Source of the DNA: Spisula solida
Taxonomy: Eukaryota; Mollusca; Bivalvia; Venerida; Mactridae
Direction of reading: 5' to 3'
Length of the DNA: 64,000 nt
Assembly: GCA_947247005.1 (NCBI GenBank)
Contig: OX365957.1
Span: forward strand, 8,776,817-8,840,816
The notes beneath the pieces were generated by a model. It was not told the DNA's origin and did not search any database. It worked only from the letters and a program-made list of their open reading frames with translations. How positions within the stretch are numbered: position 1 is the stretch's first letter; every line of letters starts with the position of its first letter. Position numbers and translations under genes: made by a program. Shown in pieces: positions 34,000 to 46,690 of this stretch.

Positions 34000-36804
34000 C
34001 ACTGTGGACATACCACGTGACAAAATGCTGTGTAAGTGAGCTCAAAACGGGTGAAAATCGCTCGACTCAGGTAACATTTTTCCTTTTTATTTTCTTATTA
34101 CTGGATGAATTTTCATGAAACAAAGACGAGAGCCGTCTCCTTAGCGAGACACACATTGTGTAGTTTCAAATATGAACCAAAATCCCTTTATTGTGTCAGA
34201 AAGTGCAACCGCGCATTTCCAAAACTGAAAACGTAATGCTGTGTTGGTGAGGAAAACACAAAAACATGCCAAAATGAGCGGTTCTTTGCCTTTTCTAGTG
34301 ATTCTGCGGACAAACTATCTTGCGATGCATTGTATTTTATATTTATACGGATCGAGAGTCACGTGTTTTTTCAATTTATGCATGTATTCGCGACATTTTT
34401 TTAAAAACATCAAAATGCTGTGTGTGTGTGTGAGCTATTTCAGAAATGCTGTGTGTCTGAGCAGTTTCAGAAATAATGCATAGATGAATATATTTCTCTT
34501 TTCCCTCACTCGATATTAATTGGTAACATATACTTAATACATTAATGCATTGCTACTTATTGCATATATTTTCCTAGCCAGTTCATGGTTTCTCATTAAA
34601 CCCATCCAATTATGTTTCCTTCAGCAAAATTTATTCTTCCCATTCATGCCCTTGTAAACTCTTTTTTACTGACGGACAATAGCTTTGTCATTTATCTCTA
34701 TAACATCATAGTTTTCAAATGACCTGTTGATTAATGATAGTTTTGCTTTATTTTCGGGGATCCTTATTTCGATTCAAGCCAGGACAAGAGTAAAAATCGA
34801 AACCGCGAAGAAACTTTGTCGAAAAGCCGTAGTGTTGTCCTCCGATGTTCATTATGTAGTCTATCGGCACAAGCCCGTAGAAACGACTGCAAGTTAATGC
34901 CAACCACTAGAAAGGGCGTTGGCGGGAACAGCGACTCGTAATTGATGTTTATGTGTCAAAACTAACTAAAGTTCAAATACAAAGATATATTTCGCTTAAT
35001 TACTTGTCTGTATTGTTTATCACTGCTAACTTGTTTCATGTACGAGGGGTGATCCAGAATTACGTGGACATTTGCTCTTAAAGTTTATTTTAGGTCAGCT
35101 TGTTATGGATGTTACACAAAAGCGGCTTTTCCGTAAGTGGCATACACCTAACATAAATTTAAAAACAAGTATTTGCATCACATGAATGTTTTGAGGATCA
35201 CATATTTTTTTTCAATAAACTTTGTTACATTATTGCTGATTGTTACTGTGTTTCTTCATTTACAAATTGAGAAATATTTTTACACGTTGTCAAATGACAG
35301 ATATATACAGATGCTGGTAGACAGGCGAATATGTCCAACAGGAAGATATATTTTCATAAAAAAAACCCATTTAGATACACAAAAGAAAAGCACTTGTATA
35401 TATACACCATAACTTACATAAGGCAGTCGGCAAGTTATTATTTACAATAGTGCGAGTCTATTTTCTCTTCACTTCGAGGCTTAATATACTAATTTTGAAT
35501 TATTTATGATAATTTTATTATTTGTGCTGGACATAATGCTATAACACTTGTTCAATGTTGGCCATGCAGGACGCGGAATGAATTTCGAACGTAGTTCATT
35601 ATATGTTTGACAGCACATAAAGAAATGGTATTCCGATTCTATAGAATTGTGGGAGCATAGTTTACATATTCGATTTTCCTTGCTGTTCCGGCCTGTCTTC
35701 CATACATATTCGCCTGTCTAACAGCATCTGTATATATCTGTCAATACGATATTTGACAACGTGTAAAAATATTTCTCAATTTGTAAATGAAGAAACACAG
35801 TAACAATCAGCAATAATGTAACAAAGTTTATTGAAAAAAATCTGTGATCCTCGAAACATTCATGTGATGCAAATACTTGTTTTTAAATTTATGTTAGGTG
35901 TATGCCACTTATGGAAAAGCCGCTTATGTGTAACATCCATACCAAGCTGGTCTAAAATTTATTAAAGTGCAAATGTCCACGTAATTCTGGATCACCCCTC
36001 GTACATGAAACAAGTTAGCAGTGATAAACAAAACAGACAAGTAATTAAGCAGATATATATCTTTGTATTTGAACTTTGGTTAGTTTTGACATATAAACAT
36101 CAATAAAGAGTCGCTGTTCCCGCCAATACCCTTTTTATTGGTTGGCAATAACTTGCAGTCGTTTCTATGGGCTTGTGCCGATAGACTACATAATGAACAT
36201 CGGAGGACAACACTACGGCTTTTCGTCAAAGTTTCTTCGCGGTTTCGCCATTTACTCTTGTCCTGGCTTGAATCGAAAGAAGGGTCCCTGAAAATAAAGC
36301 AAAACTATCATTAATCAACAGGTCATTTGAAGACTATGTTGTTATAGAGATAAATGACAAAGCTATTGTCCGTCAGTAAAAAAGAGTTTACAAGGGCATG
36401 AATGGGAAGAATAAATTTTGCTGAAGGAAACAGAATTGGATGGGTTTAATGAGAAACCATGACCTGGCTAGGACAATATATGCAATAAGTAGCAATGCAG
36501 AATCACTAGAAAAGGCAAAGAACCGCTCATTTTGGCATGTTTTTGTGTATTCCTCACCAACACAGCATTACGTTTTCAGTTTTGGAAATGCGCGGTTGCA
36601 CTTTCTGACAAAATAAAGAGATTTTGGTTCATATTTGAAACTACACAATGTGTATCTCGCTAAGGAGACGGCTCTCGTCTTTGTTTCATGAAAATTCATC
36701 CAGTAATAAGAAAATAAAAAGGAAAAATGTTACCTGAGTCGAGCGATTTTCACCCGTTTTGAGCTCACTTACACAGCATTTTGTCACGTGGTATGTCCAC
36801 AGTG
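34000..36804. mobile_element. Fold-back element with kilobase inverted arms
   Basis: Left arm 34000-35334 and right arm 35704-36804 are inverted copies starting CACTGTGGACATACCACGTG. GTACT lies immediately outside both ends (33995-33999 and 36805-36809), a 5-bp target duplication. The left arm carries about 235 bp absent from the right (about 34310-34545) containing a TGCTGTGTGTG stretch. The central 369 bp includes a LINE C-terminal coding remnant (see 35497-35700). No transposase is encoded, so it must be mobilised in trans. CACTG ends resemble CACTA or hAT ends, but a 5-bp duplication fits neither well, so the superfamily is open. Confidence 0.88.
35497..35700 (-). pseudogene. LINE ORF2 C-terminal remnant
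   Basis: On the minus strand an open frame reads NRICKLCSHNSIESEYHFF, then CCQTYNELRSKF, and ends at TAA. The CxxC..EYHF..C pattern matches the C-terminal zinc-knuckle-like block of the LINE at 27547 (CLICDTLEDEYHF) without being a close copy. It fills the unpaired centre of the fold-back element; the frame's upstream part reads into the right arm and meets a TAG at about 35718. This suggests that part of a LINE was captured or that the arms grew out of a LINE. Confidence 0.72.
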
Positions 36805-36809
36805 GTACT
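36805..36809. repeat. Target duplication GTACT, right
   Basis: Direct repeat of 33995-33999. Confidence 0.75.
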
Positions 36810-38109
36810 GATGTAAACAATTGGCGTGCAAAACAGTGACTTACTTCAAGGTCTGTATCGGATGTTGATGAAATTGCATAACTACGATCGTTATGAGTAT
36901 TAAAGAAGATTTTCCTTGTTCAACAAGTACTCGCGTCTTGTATTCACTTATTCCCGGCTATTTTTGATAAGTAAAGTTTTATCAAAACAATATATCTACT
37001 TCCGCCGTCATGTTTAAAACGCGGCCAAACTGCGGGCACGTGCGGCCAAATCAAGCAACTTTAGAATCATCAAGATATTGTTCATAATATATGAAAACTA
37101 CTTATATAACCACAATAAACAGCACACTATCACAATAATTGCTAAAATACTGATATGTTACCGTTAAACTTTTGGAAGCAAGTACCCGGGCCAACCCATT
37201 CTGTAGTCTGGTTCCCTGTCGTTCTATATTTGTTTAGTAGTGATAGGGGAGGTAATCCAGACTACCCATTCTGTGACCGCAGATTCGGTAGTTTTACCGC
37301 GTTTTAAACAAGTCTATTTATAGTACAGAATTTATGACTAATTCCGGCGACTCAACATTTTTTTTATCAAATTAATGTTTAAATTTCAGCAATTTCTTTT
37401 CTTTTCATTATCTATAATTGATAAAAAAAGAAAATTTATATGAAACTCTATATTATTGTTTTCATGCGAAAACATCAGCATCATTGGTAAACGAATACAA
37501 CTATCGATAAAATTAGCGATCAGTTCAGTAGTAGAAAAAAATAGACACCTCAGCTAGTCTACGCAAAAGGGATCAGCAATTAAATTATTAATACGGAAAC
37601 ATTTTTTATTTTAATTACGAACATTATCCATCCAAAAAATGTCATTTATGGTGGGATCAATGAGAATTTAAATGTGTTTGTACAGGTATCAATTAATAGC
37701 TTCGATATCCACGCAAACAAATTTATTCATTTTAATAACTATCAGTAACTTGTCCTTTCACGTCCAGGGGAGAAATTTTGAGGCGGCTATCAACTTGAGG
37801 CGGCTATCAATGAACAATAAAGCAATATTAGACATAAAATTCGAAGTTTTAAGCATGAACTATGAAGTCGAACACTAACACAGCGAAGGTGTCCGGAACC
37901 CGTCCTGAGCTATTAGGTTCGCAAAGCACTTGCATGACACTCCTATGATGTCCGTACGATAACCACATGGTGTCCGTGTGAGTACTCTTCGATATGGCAT
38001 GCGAGAAGTCTATTAGTGTTAAAATCTGTTCGGATACCATACATAGCTCGTTTAATGTCGGTATGAGACCCGTACGAGATAATAGATTTTATCCATGCTA
38101 TAACATTGA
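36810..38109. other. Unassigned stretch
   Basis: No gene supported. CCCATTCTGT is repeated about 70 bp apart (about 37195 and 37264). AT-rich. A scrap of the AGCATGAACTATGAAGTC minisatellite motif is at 37853. Confidence 0.4.
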
Positions 38110-38470
38110 AACTTACAGCACTTGCTTACCATCATTAGAAGTCGACAATACTGGTTAAGTGCTATAACTCCATTTAATTTTAATTGAAGTTGTGCCCCTT
38201 TAAAAGGTAGACTTTTTATTAAGGTTTTTGGTGCAAGTTACATTCATACCATATCTAATATACTATCAATACTATACCATTGCAACTTAAAAACCTGTTC
38301 ATCATCATAAGTGAACAGTACTGGTTAAGTGCAATAACTCCATTTTGATTTTAAGTCGTGTTATGACCCTTTCTTACTTAGAGGTTTATTGGTTTAAGTT
38401 TTACCTGACAAGTTACATTCAGACCACTCAGATTTCATGAACTATCAATTATATTGCATTGAATCTATGT
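38110..38470. repeat. Two ~170-bp tandem units
   Basis: CTGGTTAAGTGC and TAACTCCATTT recur 170 bp apart (38151 and 38321), with flanking AAGTTACATTCA..ACCA also repeated. A degenerate two-copy tandem of a dispersed-repeat type. The stretch 38471-39104 shows nothing assigned. Confidence 0.55.
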
Positions 38471-39104
38471 TGTATAACTTATAGCCTGTTTTGAACTACT
38501 AGTAAATGTATGTGACAAATGGTGGCGAATAGTCGAGCACACTGTCTTACGGACAGCTCTTAGGACATCCACCTGTTCATAGAACAGCTTATTTATTCTT
38601 TAATTTTTGATCAACATAATAAAGAAAGTTTGCCAGCTCAAGTACATGTTTGTTACAATTATTCAACATTATTACAATCACATATACAATATGTATTTAA
38701 GTTGAAGAAGTTATTTATTAATACGAAGTCATTGACTTTGTTGTGTCATGAGGGTTGAAAAATGAAATAAACAAAATTATTTATTTTAGTTTTATTACTG
38801 TAGCATCTATTGGAATTACAGGTCAGCTGTATTTTGTGTTATGATGATTAAAATACAGCTGTGGTTTAGTTCATATTTCAACTGTTTTATAGTGGAGTAT
38901 ATATTTATATTGTGTCCAACCATATAGAGAGGGTCTGTCGATTTTACTAGTATATGCTTCTGACAACGTGAATGTAGATATACAGCGATATTACTTCATA
39001 CATAGGCTGTGCTGTTGCATCACCTGAATTAACACCATCGATGTAATATATACTCAATGAAACAGTTGTTGTGTACCAAGATAAGTTTCACTTGCAATAT
39101 TTTA

Positions 39105-39285
39105 CTCGAACTACCCACACTTGCTGAGCTTCAAGCAAGGGATCTGTTTTTAACAACTGGTACATTTATGTCTATGCCAAATGCTGCCTAGATGAGATAA
39201 GACCTGCAAAGTGTTTTCCTCGTTGTGAATGCTGCTCTAGATAACCACTTTGTCACCGAGCATTGAAAGTTAAATGTTCTAGTAT
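39105..39285 (-). repeat. SINE-like element, minus strand
   Basis: Minus-strand GTGACAAAGTGGTTATCTAG resembles a decayed tRNA A-box arm. The 3' part CCTTGCTTGAAGCTCAGCA is shared with the SINE piece in the Harbinger transposase intron (14985-15118). Confidence 0.5.
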
Positions 39286-39584
39286 ACTAACATTGCTGAA
39301 GTTGAAATCTGTCTGAAGTAAGTCTTCAAATATATTCACTTTGTGAATATAATCACACAAGGCACTAAAACGAAAAATGAAATGTTACTTATAATATCAA
39401 GCAGAAGTTCTTGGTAAAGTTTAAGATGCAAATAGCTAATACTGAGTCTATGGTCATGTAGAATCACTTGATCTGGATGTAATTTGTATTGGACGCATGC
39501 TAAAATGTTATACCTTGCTGGTTATTGAAGCTTACGTTTAGTACAATAATGTCTACCATAAAAGTACATTGCATATCAATGCCA

Positions 39585-39840
39585 AGGATGGAACGGTGGT
39601 TGAGTAAGTAAACTTTTGACTATGGGTCGGGAGGTTCCTGACGGATTCCAGTCCACCGGGCCCTATCATTTCTGAAACGCTCTTGGTGTAAGTGTTTTCC
39701 GTAAACTGGTTGGATATTCAGAGGTAATCTAGCTTGTCATGATAGGGCTGTACACGGAGTATGTTAAAGAATCGCGGGACCTTACAATGCACGACACCAT
39801 TCCCGGATTTCTTGTATTTACATAATTATGTTGATCATTA
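39585..39840 (+). repeat. tRNA-derived SINE-like element
   Basis: GTGGTTGAGTAAGTAAAC resembles an A-box arm and GGATTCCAGTCC a B box, spaced as in a tRNA with a variable arm. An unrelated tail follows (TCGCGGGACC, TTCCCGGATTTC). There is no anticodon stem good enough for a real tRNA. Confidence 0.5.
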
Positions 39841-40479
39841 TTAATCCCCCGTAATAGAGTAGAAGGAGGTTATAGTAATGGTGTTGTTATATCTGTAACT
39901 ATCAGACATGTGTCAGTATTAACAATACAAAGTAGGGACAACGTCCCAAATTTAGAAACTTACAATAAACACTTATAAATTCTTAGTTGCATATTATTTA
40001 CAAATGAAAAATACTATTGGTGTCTTCGCTATCAATGCTGCACTTGTGGGTATACTTTAATAATAACTCCACAAGAGAGGCTATTTACTGTTCGTCAACG
40101 AAAGATAACTGCGTTTGTAATAATATGAACTAAGGCATTGCCTAAAGGGGATTCAATCATCCATTGATACTATATCAAAATAACTCATTACAGTTATTAG
40201 TGAGGGGCATCTTCACAGTATGGTTGTTCATACAGTTTGTATTTATTTTACATTTCATGAAATTCAGAAAGAATTTTAATAACTCAAGGAAAATTGACTA
40301 ATACAACAAGAGGACCATTGGCTCTAAAGCGCTCACCATATGACCAGCAGTTTAGGCAGAATCAGTGACCTGGTGACCTAGTTTTTGACCCCAGATGACC
40401 TAGTTACACACTTTACCTAGATTGCAAAGCGACAAACATTGTGACCAAGTTTCATGTAGATTAGGTAAAACATGTTCAC

Positions 40480-41260
40480 GAGTGCTCAGGTGAGCTAAAA
40501 ACTTGACGGACATCATCACAGTATGAGCGTTCCTATTCATTTTAAGTTTCATGAAATCATACCAGCTATTTACAAAGAAATGAATGTGAATGGACGGGCA
40601 GAGTGAATTATTCATTAAATCAAGGGCAATAACTCTAAAGAAAATTGTCCGATAACAAAACTTGACTGGCATCATCTTAGTGTGAGCATTCATTTTCGTT
40701 TTAAGTTTCATGTAATTTTACCGGCTAGTTACAAAGAAATGACTAAGAAAGGACGGGCGGAGGTAATTCCTCAATAAATCAAGGGTGACAACTCAAGAAA
40801 ATTGACACACAGAATGTGTGTTCATATTCATTTTAAGTTACATGAAATTCTTCCAGCTAATTACAAAGAACTGAATGCAAATGGACTGGCGGATGAAATT
40901 TTTCAACAAATCAAGGGCAATAACTCTAAGGAAAATTTACCAATAATGATAACTTGACAGTCATCATCACAGTAATTGGGTGCTCATATTCATTTTATGT
41001 TTCATGAAATTCTACAAGCTAGTTACAAAGAAAGGAATGCGAATGGACGGTCAGAGTGAATTATACAATAAATCAAGGGTAATAACTCTTAGGGAAAATT
41101 GACCACCTTAAACAAACTTGACGGGCATCATGACTTTTTTATTTTAAGTTGCTTAAAAATGTACCAGTTAGTAGAAAAATGGCTGCAGACGGAAGGACAG
41201 ACAGAAATATTTAATAAATCAAGGTAAATGACTGTCAAAGGAAAAACACCTGACAGGCAT
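40480..41260. repeat. Core tandem repeats in left arm
   Basis: About five ~155-bp units are marked by AATCAAGGGCAATAACTC, GACGGGCATCATCA and AATGGACGG. It is a Pearl-like core array; the inverted counterpart is at 58620-59480. Confidence 0.7.
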
Positions 41261-41464
41261 CATCAAAGTACTGTATAGTTGTTCATATTTATTTTGATTA
41301 AGTTCCATGAAATTCTACATGCAAGTTACAGAGAAATGGCTGTTGATGGCGATGCGTCTTTGAAAGCCATATGGCCAGTCCACACGCACATTACCCCAAG
41401 TGCCGGAGTAAAAGTTAAGCATTACATAAGTTCAGTGAGTCACAATGTAACTACATTGTATATA

Positions 41465-43791
41465 GACTTCACATAATCTTCCTTTTTTGCAAAAATAATC
41501 GCGATTAGTGTACCTAGTTGCTCTATTCGCTTAATGCAGCCTACCCCCTGTCAAAAAGTATTAGATTCAGAATTTCTCACACATTGCTGTTAAATTAATT
41601 CTGTTATACTGGAAAACGGGTTTTATCCTGTAATGTTGATATGGTCAGTGACAAACCGTATTTGCAGTTATAACTGAACTACCTTTTAGGAGACCCCTAA
41701 GGAATCAAAATGATAATGAGCCAGAATATGGTTTTAAGAACAGTGTGTTTTTAGCGCTTTCTTGAATGACGACTAGAGCTGTCATTGATACGACCCAAGG
41801 CATATCGATGATTCCAATATATAGGAAGACAAGCATCGGCGATACATCGTTATACAATTACACATATAGACAGGGTTCTCGGTAGGATTTTGAAGTAGGA
41901 GTCCCAGGCCTCCTTCTTAGCAAAATGTTGGAGTCCTATAATAGACGAACAAGAAACAGGCCTTTCAGTCACCCTTTTTAGCCATTCTACACTGTACATG
42001 TTGGGTATATATTCAGCTTTGAGATACATGTAGCACCTTTGGTTAGAGTTTAGACTTGACCCATTTTTACAATTTGTGAACTTACATTTTAACAGAGGGA
42101 CTGTTTTGGGCAGGAAAAGGAGGATTATTGGTGGTTCCATTCATTTACCCAGGTATCGGTTCTCGATATCGACATTACTCGGTAATTAAAACCCAATGTT
42201 CCGGATCCGGAATTTCACGGTCAGGGGGTTAGCGAGCAATAAGCGGTATAGCGGGAGTGTATATTTTTTTCTTTTTCAACGTTGAAACATGAAAAACATA
42301 TAAAACAATTATTGCACATTATCATTAAACATCTTAATTTTATAAACTTTAGCAAGAATTAATCAATTATCTGAAAAAATGTTAAATATTTGAAATATTG
42401 CATTATATTCTACACTGTCGCTTTCGAAGCTCGATACCGATGGTGAGAAAATATACGCATTTTTCAAGTTAAACATATTATTGAGGCAAAAATATTGTCA
42501 GCGAGGTCGTAAAATAATGTTGTCAATGTGTTCAAGTAAGAGTTAGTAAGACTTTATTCAAATTCTTATCTTTTGGCTAAAATAATCGCGATTTTTGTAC
42601 CTAGTTGCTCTATACGCTATATCAGTTTCCCCCCTGACGTACATTCAGAATATCTCGCACATTATCGCTCAATTCCGTAATCCCATACAACGGGTTTTAA
42701 CCGGTTATGTCGATATGGTGAATTTTTGAATATTCTAAAATGTGAATCGATAATCGATTGGTTAAAAATATTGTTGAAACCGCTTAGGTCAATGACAGCT
42801 CTTATGATGGCATCACACCGGAGGTCACATGACAGCTACATACTGTAATGGACAGTCACAGCAGAGCGACAGATGAATACCGATCAACACGACAGAAACT
42901 TTGTTAAACGCGGGTCAACCAACACAGACCTTAACTGGATCTGAGGGTTCTTTGAAGGGTCTTGGGACATCTGTCACTTCTTCGGTCTTGTTATGTCTTT
43001 TTTTCCCCAAAAAAACTTTCTTATAAATAATCATTAAAGCACTCATGAAAAGTTACATTGTATTTTGGTCAATTCTCATATTTTTTCACGGAGATCTGTA
43101 TTGACAAACCAGCAGTAGACAGTTGTCCTACATTATAAGATCAATTAACATGGTCATCTAACACAGAATGATTGTTGATAATTAATTCACAATAAATGGT
43201 TGGTTGGTTGATTGTTTGTTGTTGACAATTTGGGTACGAACAAATTTGGATACGCTTCGTTTATCAAACTTTATGATGCAAATTAGCATCGAAAGTTGAT
43301 TTCTTTGTTTACCTACGCCAATTATGTGTATAAAAGACAGTTTTCCTTGTTTAAAACAAGTACTTTAATCGTATAAGCAGTTATTTTAACGATTGTAGGC
43401 TGTACTTACTTGACGGCAGTCGAATGAAACAACTTCTTCCGTTTGCGAGGGACAGTCTAAAATGCTAACCGACCGCCTTTATCTCGCGCGCTAGCATTCT
43501 TACCTCCCCTATCGCGTTTAATGCTGTGTAAGCTAGGGCCGTCGGTTATCTCAAGGAACATTTTTAAACATCATTAGAAAATAAAGATAATTTATTAACA
43601 ACAAAAATATTTTTTTAATGAGTTTGCCAATTCCATTCACGTCTTCAGAGTACCCCGAAAAAACACTTCCTGTACACACAAATCTCAATCTGACAGGGGT
43701 GACCAAAATTTCGGATGGGTTAAAAACTCGCAACACGTACAATGCCGTCTTGGATTTTAATCGAGATGCCCATCTCGATTAGAATCCCTAT
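41465..43791 (+). mobile_element. Element X, long copy 1
   Basis: The 2.3-kb copy spans GACTTCACATAATC to GATTAGAATCCCTAT. It contains an internal direct repeat (AAAATAATCGCGATT..GTACCTAGTTGCTCTAT at about 41494 and 42580) and internal inverted pieces around 41780-42230. The 3' end has a hairpin (ATCGAGATGCC..CATCTCGAT), slightly shortened here. Non-coding. Confidence 0.78.
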
Positions 43792-44036
43792 CAACATTCC
43801 GGAATAACGGACTTTTCATCCAAACCGTACTTGTATAATATCTAAAAATAGAACAATATTTCGCCCACTCGATTCGATTTTTTGACAGTCGATTTCAGCC
43901 GATACATAGTAGTAAAATGTACAAAATAAGTTTAGGCGTATTCTTTGAATATGTATATTAGTATACAAGTACATTCTTACTTATGATACGATGTGCTTCT
44001 TGCTGTATAATCGGTTTAACGCATATAATAAAATGG

Positions 44037-44290
44037 CGATAATATACTAAAAAATTCTCAAGTCGATAAGATACCTATATATGTATCTTAAATATAGGCA
44101 CATTTCTTATTTGAAAATGGATATTTAAGACACAAATTGGCTATTTAAGAAGATCTTAAGTTTAAGATATGTTGTGAATAGCTACTTAGAAATAAATTAA
44201 ACTTACGACGAATTTTATCATATCTAAGCAATTTATAGGATATTTAATATATATTTTTATCTAAGAAGCTTTGTGAATACCAGCCCAGAT
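44037..44290 (-). mobile_element. MITE, GGGCTGGTATTCACAAAGC family, copy 2
   Basis: Ends ATCTAAGAAGCTTTGTG followed by AATACCAGCCC, the reverse complement of the start of the copy at 24733. The interior repeats TATCTTAA/CTTAAGT motifs. The 43792-44036 stretch before it is unassigned. Confidence 0.65.
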
Positions 44291-46605
44291 ATCTATAATA
44301 TTTGCATTTACTGTCAGTTTGAAAGAGCATCACATCAGAGCACCATGCTGTGATAAATATGTGCTGTAATTGTAACAAGTTAAGCTGTATCTATCACAAA
44401 TATGTAAATATGGAACGTCTTGTAAACGTGATGAAGTCACTATCTGCCGCAGGTCATGTCTTAATTTTAATCTTAAATCGTGAACCAACATTGATACACA
44501 CTATGATAGCTAATTCACGGACAATTATGCGAACATGACTGATTAAAATACACAAGAATTACCACAAAATGATAGGAAAGACAGTACACAACAGGAACAG
44601 CAGTGCACAAAATGCAAAGGAAACACACAAAAAAACAAGAAAAATCACTGACCACGAGCACATGTCATAGTACCAAACACACACAAAAATAAACAGCTAC
44701 AAACTCCTACTTTCATGTCATGGCGATGGATAACATCAGGAATGAGGTGTCGAGAGTGATTAATATAAGTTTAAAAACTTGTCTCACAATCGACCTTACA
44801 TAAATTAGTATAAACTAAAACTTGAGCAGGATCCAGCAGACAAGACAATTGCACATCATCAGGGCAACCCTTAAAGTCACAATCAACAAAAACAGTAAAT
44901 ATACCGAAGTAATCCGCTGCTGGACAACCTAAGTTGCAAGAAGGCTTAGTACCCGTTAGGAATAAGGTCAATGATTATATTATAACTATTCCTTAACCGA
45001 GTTTGGGCATTTATTATTTACATATAATTTTAATATTGTCATGGGCGCGATGAAATACAAACCATATTCAATCAAAACAAACAAATATCCTCTATGTACT
45101 ATATGCAGTTGATCAGAGCAATTCTGTACAAAGCCCTTTTGGAAATATAAAAGTTTACATTTTAGTGGTAACTTTCTTTGCGAGTTTAATGTAGTAGTAA
45201 CATATAAATGTTCAAATATGTCAGTCTGAGGCATAGTATGTACGCATGTAGCAAAAACGTAACGGTCTTGATATGATATAATTGTATAAGTATACGACAC
45301 AGGGACCCAGCTTGCTCCCAGCTATAATTATCTCTCGGAGTATTGACGTGAGTCGCTCTGACCCATCCCGAAATTCTCACATCACTATATAATAGTGATA
45401 GAAAATCAAGCATATTACAGATAAAACATTCATATTATTGTGCACTACAAAACCTTTTTTCCCATTATAATCATTTGTTCGATGTAGTGTGTTAATATTG
45501 TTAAGAACATGTCATACTAAATATGTTTACTGGTTCTCTTGAAATTGAACTATTTGCCATTAAATGCACTATGAAACAGGCATATCTCATCGACTAAAAG
45601 CATTTATGAGCTCCGCTGTGCTGAAGGAAACATAATGCAAAACATGAACTGTAACAATAACGAACGCTGGTGGCAAGTAACTATTTAACATGTAGCTATG
45701 TTCCAAATATAGTCCAAAGAATTTGACACGACTCTTTAATTAGCATAATTTAACGGCTGATTTCCTGTCTATATTTATAATCCCGGTTGTATGCTTTATA
45801 AGCCGAAAGTATCACGAAGACGCTAGAGGTGTAATACCAACACAAATCTCAAGGACCGATATTGCACGGTTTGCTCGCGGAAATTAAAAAATACTCAACG
45901 CAAGAATCTTGTAATATATTCATGCATAAAGGTCAGGATCATGTCAAATTCTCTGTGCTATACAAATCCGTAGACAGCCGCTGCCCAGGCAGTCAAAACA
46001 TATTCCTACTGCTTCCTACTGCAATTGTTGAAAGATGTGATTTACCCAATTTAGCTTGTATTAAATTGCTGATTTCACATTTTCCTCCATTATGGAACTG
46101 GGCACTATTGGATGGTTATACCGATACTATATAGTGACAGCATTAATTTACTTATAGCAGTCCGAAACTAAGCCCAAACACACGATTGTTCACGCATATC
46201 TAGGGGCGTGGTTTCAGCTGGGCTGTTCGGCAATTAACGCTGGAGGCAACTCATTGATGTCCGCGCAACTCTTCAGGGAAATCTCATTGGGTACAAATCG
46301 GTGTGTATAAAATGGAAATGTTTGTTCCACTTACTACTAGCAATCCGACCAGGCTTTTTAATGATATTATGACGAGCGTGATGCTGATTAAGTTATTCTT
46401 CAAGTTCTTCCTATTCTAAACTGTCATCTTATCGTTATTAATAGTTTAGCACGTTAAATAATCTTCTGCAGGGTTTTACAAACATGTGCTTGAACAGCAC
46501 ATACATGTTATGAGTTTGCACTAATGAATGTAAAACTTCGCACGTGTATGGATTATGTTTTTCCTCTAATATTCCGTTACTGGGTATAAGAAATTTACTA
46601 TCGGA
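44291..46605. other. Unassigned single-copy core, part 1
   Basis: Part of the non-repeated interior between the giant arms. About 45050-45095 (CATATTCAATCAAAACAAAC..) matches half of the palindromic MITE at 55214-55376. The ORFs here (45862-46134 +, 44986-45300 -) have no recognisable motif and no splice-supported continuation that I can see. Confidence 0.4.
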
Positions 46606-46690
46606 ATTAGCTACATAGGTAGCGCGTTCGACTGCACCATATCATTTTGTGAGCAGAGGGTCTGAAGTTCAAATCCTACATCAGCCTATT
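46606..46690 (+). repeat. tRNA-like sequence (SINE head or tRNA pseudogene)
   Basis: TTAGCTACATAGGTAGCGCG fits an A-box/D-arm, and GAAGTTCAAATCC fits a B-box/T-arm about 45 bp later. The T-rich stretch AGCCTATTTTTTCTG follows, like a pol III stop. The acceptor stem does not pair well and the anticodon arm is unclear, so a functional tRNA is unlikely. Confidence 0.5.

Larger units (their letters stand above)
40121..43791 (+). repeat. Left arm of the 20.6-kb inverted repeat
   Basis: The arm starts TAATATGAACTAAGG and pairs with the right arm 56278-60675 in inverted orientation. From outside in it contains a unique 200-bp edge, a GCTCTAAAGCGCTCACC block near 40321, ~155-bp core repeats (40480-41260), a spacer, and element X (41465-43791). 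The inner break of the inversion coincides with the 3' end of element X. No flanking target duplication was found. The small ORFs inside (for example 40400-40711 and 41850-42140 on the minus strand) have counterparts in the right arm but show no protein motif. Confidence 0.92.

Noticed and set aside
46606..46690. Functional tRNA gene
   Set aside because: A- and B-box-like sequences are present, but the acceptor stem and anticodon arm do not fold convincingly.
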